From an uncultured bacterium (GTDB lineage: Bacteria; Pseudomonadota; Gammaproteobacteria; Burkholderiales; Burkholderiaceae_E), in NCBI GenBank assembly GCA_903864485.1, contig CAIPGD010000337.1, forward strand, positions 1 through 12,241: a stretch of DNA of 12,241 bases. Direction: 5' to 3'. Shown in pieces: positions 6,278 through 12,241 of the stretch. Both the position numbers and the translations under genes were made by a program. The notes under the pieces are model-generated. The model was not told the DNA's origin, searched no databases, and saw only the letters and a list, made by a program, of their open reading frames with translations. The first letter of the stretch is position 1; the number at the start of each line of letters is the position of its first letter.

Positions 6278-7195
6278 TCACTCGCTCTTGACGGCGTCGG
6301 CAGCCGGAGCCGCACGACGCACGCGCTGACGGTCGGCAGGCCGACCCTCAGAACCTCCCGGAGCCCCAACTGGAGCCCCGGCACCCGGTGCGGCCGCATC
6401 CGCTCGAGGACCGCGGCCTTCGCCCCGACCATCCCCTCGCGCATCGCCGCGCCCATCCCCCCGACCATCGCCGCGTCCCGGCGGACGTGCGCCCGGTGGA
6501 CGACGCCCACGACGATCGTCCCGATCAGCCGGCGCCGCTTCTTTCTCAGCGGCCGCCAGTTCGTTTCTGCCCAAGGTGTCGCCTTTGTATACCCAGCACT
6601 TCACACCGATAATTCCGTAGGTCGTGTTGGCCTCGGAAAATCCGTATTCGATGTCTGCCCGCAAAGTATGCAAGGGCACGCGACCTTCGCGGTACCACTC
6701 ACACCGTGCAATCTCGGCGCCGTTCAGACGGCCCGAACTCATCAGCTTGATCCCAAGCGCGCCGAGACGCATCGCGTTCTGCATCGCCCGCTTCATTGCA
6801 CGGCGAAACATGATCCGGCGCTCGAGCTGCTGCGTGATCGAGTCGGCAATCAGTTGAGCATCGGTCTCTGGCTTGCGAATCTCTTCGATGTTGACGTGCA
6901 CAGGCACTTTCATCATCTTTTGCAACTCGGCCTTGAGGTTTTCGATGTCCTCGCCTTTTTTGCCAATCACGACACCGGGACGTGCCGAGAAAATCGTGAT
7001 CCGGGCGTTCTTTGCAGGCCGCTCGATGACGACGCGCCCGACTGACGCGTTCTTGAGTTTCTTGCGCAGAAATTCGCGTACGCGAATATCGTCATGCAGG
7101 GTGGCAGCATAGGTGCCACGGCCGGCATACCAGCGCGAAGACCAGTTGCGGGTAACCGCAAGCCGGAATCCGGTTGGATGAATCTTTTGTCCCAT
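6278..7195 (-). CDS. rpsC: 30S ribosomal protein S3 with long Arg/Gly-rich tail
   Basis: S3 lies at the mRNA entry channel and contributes to ribosomal helicase activity. The first ~210 residues are ordinary: MGQKIHPTGFRLAVTRNWSS at the start, a KH domain with the GKKG loop at 78–81, and the C-terminal domain ending GVKCWVYKGDTLGRNE. About 95 further residues follow, giving 305 in total against 233 in E. coli. The tail is rich in Arg, Gly, Pro and Ala, with a four-residue RGDG-type repeat at 241–262 (bases 6410–6475), and ends AVKSE. Extended S3 tails are usual in betaproteobacteria, but this one looks longer than the ~265 residues I associate with Burkholderia and Bordetella. The frame is open throughout and rplP follows after 10 bases, so this is not a frameshift. 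Confidence 0.96.
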   Translation of the reverse strand: MGQKIHPTGFRLAVTRNWSSRWYAGRGTYAATLHDDIRVREFLRKKLKNASVGRVVIERPAKNARITIFSARPGVVIGKKGEDIENLKAELQKMMKVPVHVNIEEIRKPETDAQLIADSITQQLERRIMFRRAMKRAMQNAMRLGALGIKLMSSGRLNGAEIARCEWYREGRVPLHTLRADIEYGFSEANTTYGIIGVKCWVYKGDTLGRNELAAAEKEAAPADRDDRRGRRPPGARPPGRGDGRGDGRGDARGDGRGEGRGPRADAAAPGAGAPVGAPGGSEGRPADRQRVRRAAPAADAVKSE

Positions 7196-7265
7196 GGATG
7201 ACCCTGGTATTGACTCTAGTGTTGAATGGGCTGGTTTGGCTGGATTCGGTCGCGCTGGATCAGGC

Positions 7266-7595
7266 TCAGTCGCCGACGGTCACGTAAATGTGGCAGGTCT
7301 GCTTCTCGATCTTCGCCCCACGACCCTTGGCCCGGGCCATAAATCGCTTCATCGAAGTGGCCTTTTCGACATAAATAGTGCGCACCTTCAATTCGTCGAC
7401 GTCGGCACCGTCGTTGTGCTCCGCGTTGGCAATGGCCGACTCGAGTAGCTTCTTGATGATGAACGCCGCCTTCTTGGGCGAGAACGTCAACACATTAAGG
7501 GCGTGCTCGACCGACTTACCGCGGACCAGATCGGCGACCAGTCGGCCCTTTTGGGCGGAGAGATGCGCGTCTTTGAGAATGGCTCGGGTTTCCAT
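7266..7595 (-). CDS. rplV: 50S ribosomal protein L22
   Basis: L22 binds all domains of 23S rRNA and its β-hairpin forms part of the exit-tunnel constriction. The product is 109 residues. It begins METRAILKDAHLSAQKGRLV, and the hairpin region MKRFMARAKGRGAKIEK lies at about 82–98. The end QTCHIYVTVGD is of the betaproteobacterial kind. AGGA precedes the ATG. After its stop, 70 bases separate it from rpsC. That spacer holds only short GGCTGG-type repeats on the plus strand and the weak rpsC ribosome binding site. Confidence 0.97.
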   Translation of the reverse strand: METRAILKDAHLSAQKGRLVADLVRGKSVEHALNVLTFSPKKAAFIIKKLLESAIANAEHNDGADVDELKVRTIYVEKATSMKRFMARAKGRGAKIEKQTCHIYVTVGD

Positions 7596-7618
7596 GAGAT
7601 TTTTCCTGTACTGGCGGC

Positions 7619-7894
7619 TTAACGCTTGGCCTTCTTGTCCGCCACGTGCCCTTTGTAGGTTCGCGTCAGTGCGAATTCACCGAGCTTGTGGCCAACCATG
7701 TTTTCGTTAACGAAGACCGGGACATGTTGCTTGCCGTTATGCACCGCAATGGTCAGACCAATGAAGTCGGGAAGGATGGTCGAGCGACGCGACCAGGTCT
7801 TGATCGGACGCTTGTCCTTGGTGGCCAGAGCCACATCGACCTTCTTGAGCAAATGGTCGTCGACAAACGGCCCTTTTTTGACGGAACGTGCCAT
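7619..7894 (-). CDS. rpsS: 30S ribosomal protein S19
   Basis: S19 is in the head of the small subunit, near the A-site tRNA and bound to S13. The product is 91 residues, starts MARSVKKGPFVDDHLLKKV and contains KTWSRRSTILPDFIG and GHKLGEFALTRTYKGH, all signature parts of the family. GGGAG lies about nine bases before the ATG. It follows rplB after 15 bases and precedes rplV after 23. Nothing is unusual in length or composition. Confidence 0.97.
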   Translation of the reverse strand: MARSVKKGPFVDDHLLKKVDVALATKDKRPIKTWSRRSTILPDFIGLTIAVHNGKQHVPVFVNENMVGHKLGEFALTRTYKGHVADKKAKR

Positions 7895-7909
7895 GTTGTT
7901 CGGCTCCCG

Positions 7910-8737
7910 TTATTTCTTGCGACGCGACACGATCATCGAGGTCGTGCGCTTGTTGCGACGCGTGCGATAGCCCTTGGTCGGCTGGCCCCACGGACTGACT
8001 GGCACCCGGCCTTCGCCGGTCTTTCCTTCACCACCACCGTGCGGGTGATCGATCGGATTCATCGCGACGCCACGGACGGTCGGACGAATACCACGCCAAC
8101 GCACCGCACCGGCTTTACCGATTTGGCGCAGGTTGTGCTCTTCGTTACCGACTTCACCCAAGGTGGCCCGACAATCGACATGCACGCGGCGGATCTCGCC
8201 TGAGCGCAGACGAAGCTGGGCGTACAAGCCCTCACGGGCGAGCAGCTGGACCGAGGTACCGGCCGAGCGCGCCAACTGCGCCCCCTTGCCTGGCAGCATC
8301 TCGACGGCATGGATCGTCGACCCAACCGGAATGTTGCGGATCGGCAGTGTGTTGCCCGCCTTGATCGGCGCGGCCGCGCCCGAGATTAAGGTCGTGCCAA
8401 CTGCCACGCCGCGCGGCGCGAGAATGTAGCGACGCTCGCCATCGGCGTAACACAGCAGGGCCAGGTGCGCGGTTCGGTTCGGATCGTACTCAAGACGCTC
8501 GACTTTGGCGGGAATCCCATCCTTGTCGTTGCGCCGAAAATCGATCAGACGGTAATGCTGCTTGTGGCCGCCCCCGCGATGACGCGTCGTGATGTGGCCG
8601 TTGTTGTTGCGACCAGCGGTGCGGTGCTGGCTTTCGAGCAACGCGGCAAACGGCGCACCCTTGTGCAGGTGCGGCGATACCACTTTGACGACTGCGCGGC
8701 GCCCGGCCGAGGTTGGTTTGACTTTAACGACAGGCAT
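7910..8737 (-). CDS. rplB: 50S ribosomal protein L2
   Basis: L2 is needed for subunit association and lies next to the peptidyl transferase centre. The product is 275 residues, a normal length. The N-terminal OB-fold region carries GRNNNGHITTRHRGGGHKQHYR at about 42–63, split by family-typical basic residues. The C-terminal DHPHGGGEG at 230–238 contains the His equivalent to E. coli His229, a residue tied to peptidyl transferase function. The tail is basic (RTRRNKRT…SRRKK). The ribosome binding site is unusually strong: GGAGGTGA, a full anti-SD match, lies six bases before the ATG inside the end of rplW. Confidence 0.98.
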   Translation of the reverse strand: MPVVKVKPTSAGRRAVVKVVSPHLHKGAPFAALLESQHRTAGRNNNGHITTRHRGGGHKQHYRLIDFRRNDKDGIPAKVERLEYDPNRTAHLALLCYADGERRYILAPRGVAVGTTLISGAAAPIKAGNTLPIRNIPVGSTIHAVEMLPGKGAQLARSAGTSVQLLAREGLYAQLRLRSGEIRRVHVDCRATLGEVGNEEHNLRQIGKAGAVRWRGIRPTVRGVAMNPIDHPHGGGEGKTGEGRVPVSPWGQPTKGYRTRRNKRTTSMIVSRRKK

Positions 8738-8738
8738 G

Positions 8739-9080
8739 TTATTTCACCTCCGTGAAGTCAATTTCCTGGCCTGGCGCAAGGCGCACATACGCTTTGCGCA
8801 CATCGTCCCGGCGGCCGTGGAAGCGCCCGAATCGCTTGGCCCGACCTTTGATGTTGAGCATGTTCACGGCGTTGACCTCGACCTTGAACAACAGTTCAAC
8901 CGCGGCCTTGACCTCGGCCCGGGTGGCGTCAGGGACGACATGAAAGGCAATTTGGCCGACTTTTTCAGCCAGCATGGTGCTTTTCTCTGAGACGATTGGC
9001 CCGAGCAGGACCCGCAGCAGACGCTCCTCACGGTGCTGCTCCGCGCTGTGCCCGGCGACACTCTGTTGTGCGGCGTTCAT
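8739..9080 (-). CDS. rplW: 50S ribosomal protein L23
   Basis: L23 sits at the tunnel exit, where trigger factor and the signal recognition particle dock. The product is 113 residues. The family core begins at REERLLRVLLGPIVSEKS, and AYVRLAPGQEIDF near the end is typical. About 14 extra residues (MNAAQQSVAGHSAE and on) precede the position where E. coli L23 starts. The start at 9080 is supported by its ATGA overlap with the rplD stop and by the absence of another ATG before the core. The stop is one base from the rplB start, and the rplB ribosome binding site lies inside the last codons of this gene. Confidence 0.96.
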   Translation of the reverse strand: MNAAQQSVAGHSAEQHREERLLRVLLGPIVSEKSTMLAEKVGQIAFHVVPDATRAEVKAAVELLFKVEVNAVNMLNIKGRAKRFGRFHGRRDDVRKAYVRLAPGQEIDFTEVK

Positions 9081-9697
9081 CCGAGCATCTCCTCGAACTG
9101 GGCCAGTGCAGCCCGGGTGACGAGCACCTTGTCAAAATGGACCAGCGACATCGGATTGGCGTGGCGGGGCTCAACCACCGCCACGTTGGGCAGGTTGCGC
9201 GCAGCCAGGTAGAGGTTCTCGTCGACCGAGTCGACAATGACCAGAACAGACTCGAGCCCCATGCCCTTGACTTTCTGCGCTAGCAACTTGGTCTTCGGCG
9301 CATCGAGCACGAAGCCATCCACCACCGCCAGGCGGTCTTCACGCGCCAGTTGCGAAAGAATTGAACAGACGCCAACCCGATACATCTTGCGGTTGACCTT
9401 CTGCGAGAAGTTTTCATCCGGCGTGTTCGGAAAAATCTTGCCGCCCCCACGCCACAGAGGCGAGGACGTCATACCGGCACGCGCGCGGCCCGTTCCCTTC
9501 TGGCGGAAGGGCTTTTTAGTCGAGTGGCGAACCTCTTCGCGGTCCTTTTGCTTGCGATTGCCGCTCCGGGCATTGGCCTGGTAGGCGATCACAATCTGGT
9601 GGACAAGCGGTTCGTTGAACTCGCGGGCAAAAATCGTATCGGACGCACCGACAGTCGCGGACGAATGACCGTGGTCATCGAGGAGCTTCAGTTCCAT
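9077..9697 (-). CDS. rplD: 50S ribosomal protein L4
   Basis: L4 is a primary 23S rRNA binder whose extended loop lines the exit tunnel. In E. coli it also represses its own S10 operon by transcription attenuation and translational control. The product is 206 residues and starts MELKLLDDHG, a form typical of Burkholderiales. The basic tunnel loop is visible at about 61–90 (KKPFRQKGTGRARAG followed by PLWRGGGKIFP), the region where macrolide-resistance changes map in other bacteria; nothing unusual is seen there. A GGGGA-type ribosome binding site precedes the ATG. The stop codon overlaps the rplW start as ATGA, suggesting coupled translation. Confidence 0.97.
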   Translation of the reverse strand: MELKLLDDHGHSSATVGASDTIFAREFNEPLVHQIVIAYQANARSGNRKQKDREEVRHSTKKPFRQKGTGRARAGMTSSPLWRGGGKIFPNTPDENFSQKVNRKMYRVGVCSILSQLAREDRLAVVDGFVLDAPKTKLLAQKVKGMGLESVLVIVDSVDENLYLAARNLPNVAVVEPRHANPMSLVHFDKVLVTRAALAQFEEMLG

Positions 9698-9709
9698 AGT
9701 GATCCCCGC

Positions 9710-10375
9710 TTAAGCCTTAGCCGGGGCTTTGACAGCCGCGGTGATCACGACATGGCCTTCGTCATGACCCGGGACGGCACCGCGCACGAGCAGCAGCCCG
9801 CGCTCGGTGTCAATCCGGGCAATCACGAGGTTTTGAACCGTCCGCGTCACAGCGCCGTAATGGCCCGGCATCTTCTTGCCTGGGAACACGCGGCCCGGAT
9901 CTTGCGCTTGGCCGATCGAGCCCGGCACGTTGTGCGAGCGCGAGTTACCGTGCGAAGCACGATTGGACGAGAAATTGTGGCGTTTGATCGCGCCCGTGAA
10001 GCCCTTGCCCAGCGTCGTTCCCTGCACATCGACCTTTTGGCCGACGGCAAACGTTTCAGCAGGCAGAACCGAACCCGGCTTGAGTTCGGCCGCGACTTCG
10101 GCGCCCACGCGGAATTCGCGCAAGATTGATCCGGACTCCACACCAGCGGCGGCAAAGTGCCCAGCCATTGGCTTGGTGACACGAGACGCACGGCGTTGGC
10201 CGAATGCGACCTGAACAGCAGTGTAACCATCGGATTCGACGGTTTTCACTTGCGTGACACGGTTGTTCGACACGTCGAGCACTGTCACTGGCACGGCATC
10301 GCCGTCGTCAGTGAAAATGCGCATCATGCCTACTTTCCGTCCCAGGAGGCCTAAGCCCTGGACAGCGGCAGTCAT
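9710..10375 (-). CDS. rplC: 50S ribosomal protein L3
   Basis: L3 is an early-assembly large-subunit protein whose long loop reaches the peptidyl transferase centre. The start at 10375 gives 221 residues beginning MTAAVQGLGLLGRKVGMMRI. An in-frame ATG at 10381 adds only MN. I prefer 10375 because GGAG lies six bases upstream of it, but both are possible. The conserved central segment with SRSHNVPGSIGQAQDPGRVF is present, including the Gln in GSIGQ that PrmB methylates in E. coli. The C-terminal LLLVRGAVPGHDEGHV is typical, followed by a short Ala/Lys tail. It is the first gene after the proposed promoter and is followed by rplD after 12 bases. Confidence 0.96.
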   Translation of the reverse strand: MTAAVQGLGLLGRKVGMMRIFTDDGDAVPVTVLDVSNNRVTQVKTVESDGYTAVQVAFGQRRASRVTKPMAGHFAAAGVESGSILREFRVGAEVAAELKPGSVLPAETFAVGQKVDVQGTTLGKGFTGAIKRHNFSSNRASHGNSRSHNVPGSIGQAQDPGRVFPGKKMPGHYGAVTRTVQNLVIARIDTERGLLLVRGAVPGHDEGHVVITAAVKAPAKA

Positions 10376-10457
10376 GTTCATCTCCGTTCCCAGCTACGAT
10401 TGGCCGGGTGTGGTGCATAGCCGTGCCGCAAGACACGGGTACGCGGGAAAGCCGATC

Positions 10458-10485
10458 AATATAACAGATTTCGCCGGAATTGCAA
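10458..10485 (-). promoter_or_regulatory. Probable extended −10 promoter upstream of rplC
   Basis: On the minus strand a −35-like TTGCAA (10485–10480) is followed after 16 bases by TATATT (10463–10458), a 5/6 match to the sigma-70 −10 box. The bases just before it read TGT, giving an extended −10 (TGnTATATT). Transcription would start near 10451 and give a leader of about 70–75 bases before rplC. The surrounding 10480–10525 is AT-rich against a GC-rich background, as expected upstream of a strong promoter. The leader contains a small CCGTG/CACGG stem of unknown role. The promoter is inferred from sequence only. Confidence 0.6.
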
Positions 10486-10503
10486 ACGTTTAATTTGCAA
10501 ACG
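10480..10503 (-). repeat. 9-base direct repeat at the −35 end of the rplC promoter
   Basis: CGTTTGCAA occurs twice on the minus strand, at 10503–10495 and 10488–10480, with a period of 15 bases. The downstream copy overlaps the proposed −35 element. The arrangement could be a paired protein-binding site, an AT-rich UP-like element, or chance in an AT-rich spacer. No known regulator site is recognised. Confidence 0.45.
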
Positions 10504-10526
10504 AAAACTGCTCAACGACTGGTTAA

Positions 10527-10838
10527 TTACTGCAATTTGATTTCGACCTCGACGCCGGAGGGCAGGTCGAGTTTCATCAGCGCGTCGACCGTCTTATCGG
10601 TCGGATCAACAATATCCATCAAGCGCTGATGCGTGCGGATCTCAAACTGATCACGCGAGGTCTTGTTGACGTGTGGGCTACGCAAAACGTCGTAACGCTG
10701 GATTCGCGTCGGCAGCGGAACGGGGCCGTGCACCACCGCGCCTGTTCGCTTGGCGGTATCAACGATTTCGGCCGCTGACTGATCGATCAGTCGGTAGTCG
10801 AAGGCCTTTAGGCGAATCCTAATTTTCTGACTTTGCAT
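10527..10838 (-). CDS. rpsJ: 30S ribosomal protein S10 (NusE)
   Basis: S10 is a small-subunit head protein and, as NusE, binds NusB in transcription antitermination. The product is 103 residues, the E. coli length, and begins MQSQKIRIRLKAFDYRLIDQ, the standard S10 start. I chose the ATG at 10838 because it gives this N-terminus and has GAGG about seven bases upstream; the GTG just before it would only add one residue. The conserved LRSPHVNKTSRDQFE segment, around residues 53–68, is present. The gene is set apart on both sides by sizeable spacers, about 113 bases to tuf and at least 145 to rplC. It may therefore be transcribed partly with the str genes and separately from the genes that follow. 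Confidence 0.97.
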   Translation of the reverse strand: MQSQKIRIRLKAFDYRLIDQSAAEIVDTAKRTGAVVHGPVPLPTRIQRYDVLRSPHVNKTSRDQFEIRTHQRLMDIVDPTDKTVDALMKLDLPSGVEVEIKLQ

Positions 10839-10872
10839 CACACATCCTCAAAGAACGATTAAAAGAACGAGC

Positions 10873-10909
10873 GGTCAACTGGGGGCACACAGACCCCCGG
10901 CAGTCAACC
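10873..10909 (-). promoter_or_regulatory. Long GC-rich hairpin between tuf and rpsJ
   Basis: In the minus-strand transcript GGTTGACT (10909–10902) can pair with AGTTGACC (10880–10873) over 8 bp, counting two G·U wobbles. A 3-base bulge follows, then a GGGGG/CCCCC stem closes an 8-base loop (10886–10893). The sequence after the hairpin is only moderately U-rich (the longest run is four T), so a strong intrinsic terminator is unlikely. It could be a leaky terminator or attenuator, an mRNA processing or 3' stability element for tuf, or part of an S10-type leader. In E. coli the regulated S10 leader lies upstream of rpsJ, which is this position, but no sequence match to that leader is visible. 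Confidence 0.55.
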
Positions 10910-10949
10910 TCAGTATCAAACTCAGTATCAAACTCAGCACGAAACTCAG
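10902..10949 (-). repeat. Four-copy 12-base tandem repeat after the tuf stop
   Basis: Directly downstream of the tuf stop codon, a 12-base unit occurs four times head to tail. On the minus strand the two central copies are identical, CTGAGTTTGATA. The first copy is CTGAGTTTCGTG and the last is CTGAGGTTGACT. Because 12 is a multiple of 3, the TGA triplets within the repeat stay in the tuf reading frame: seven of the 16 codons after the stop are TGA. The last copy also supplies the 5' arm of the neighbouring hairpin. Function is unknown. It could be a slippage product, or a safeguard against readthrough of a very highly translated gene. Confidence 0.85.
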
Positions 10950-10951
10950 AT

Positions 10952-12142
<1,191 letters not shown>

Positions 12143-12197
12143 GACGTTGCTCCTGCTTGCAGAAATTAGAAAGTGCTGGAATCGAGTCTCTTCGGGA

Positions 12198-12241
12198 TCA
12201 CTTCGCGCGCGAGGTGATGATCGCTTCGGCGACGTTCTTCG
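12198..12241 (-). CDS. fusA: Elongation factor G, C-terminal end only (partial)
   Basis: Only the last 13 codons and the TGA stop are inside the window; the gene runs off the right edge. The readable end is KNVAEAIITSRAK, preceded by two bases of what is probably a proline codon. This matches the usual EF-G C-terminus of the type PKNVAEAI…RAK. EF-G is the cytosolic GTPase that drives translocation on the ribosome. The call rests on this short peptide and on the position directly upstream of tuf, which is the standard str operon order. The 55 bases between the fusA stop and the tuf start hold the tuf ribosome binding site and no clear terminator, so fusA and tuf are probably co-transcribed. 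Confidence 0.85.
   Translation of the reverse strand, partial: KNVAEAIITSRAK

Noticed and set aside
6410..6475. The S3 tail repeat as a frameshift or assembly error
   Set aside because: The frame stays open to a normal stop 10 bases before rplP, and Arg/Gly-rich S3 tails are known in betaproteobacteria.
10873..10909. Hairpin after tuf as a full intrinsic terminator
   Set aside because: The run after the stem has only four consecutive T and includes C and G, so efficient Rho-independent termination is doubtful.
10902..10949. Tandem 12-base repeat as a CRISPR array or site-specific recombination site
   Set aside because: The units are contiguous with no spacers, far too short for CRISPR repeats, and no cas, integrase or transposase gene is nearby.
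10902..10949. TTGACT, TTGACC and TTGATA motifs after tuf as −35 boxes for an rpsJ promoter
   Set aside because: No acceptable −10 box lies 16–18 bases downstream of any of them; the motifs belong to the repeat and the hairpin arms.

Overview
The window is one continuous stretch of the bacterial str–S10–spc ribosomal protein supercluster, read entirely from the minus strand. In transcription order, from high to low coordinates, it holds the 3' end of fusA, then tuf, rpsJ, rplC, rplD, rplW, rplB, rpsS, rplV, rpsC, rplP, rpmC, rpsQ, rplN, rplX, rplE, rpsN, rpsH, rplF, rplR, rpsE, rpmD, rplO and the 5' part of secY. That is 24 protein genes, two of them cut by the window edges. I see no RNA gene, mobile element or CRISPR array, and no convincing plus-strand gene. 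Long open frames on the plus strand lie opposite tuf, rplE/rplX and rplF/rpsH and are antisense shadows.

The organism is most likely a GC-rich betaproteobacterium of Burkholderiales type. The support is the zinc-free 101-residue S14, the 206-residue L4 beginning MELKLL, the L22 C-terminus (RGAKIEKQTCHIYV), an S3 with a long Arg/Gly/Pro tail, the 396-residue EF-Tu, and the fusA-tuf-rpsJ-rplC order. The genus cannot be fixed by eye.

Most genes are separated by about 1–70 bases, and two pairs overlap by 4 bases as ATGA (rplD/rplW and rpmC/rpsQ). Three larger gaps carry the likely control signals. (1) tuf–rpsJ, about 113 bases: a 12-base tandem repeat that adds seven in-frame TGA codons after the tuf stop, followed by a long GC-rich hairpin. 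(2) rpsJ–rplC, 145 to 151 bases depending on the rplC start: an extended −10 promoter candidate with a 9-base direct repeat at its −35 end. (3) rpsQ–rplN, about 202 bases: a perfect TTGACA −35 with a 17-base spacer, at the position of the E. coli spc promoter, followed by a structured leader of about 150 bases. A hairpin spanning the rplX stop lies where E. coli carries the S8 translational operator.

Together the genes supply the elongation GTPases (EF-G, EF-Tu), 21 ribosomal proteins of both subunits, and the SecY translocon pore. The unusual coding features are protein tails: an S3 of 305 residues with an RGDG-type repeat, an L15 with a 27-residue Ala/Glu-rich extension, and an L23 with a short N-terminal extension. 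No new biological system is evident. The points worth a second look are these tails and the regulatory spacers.
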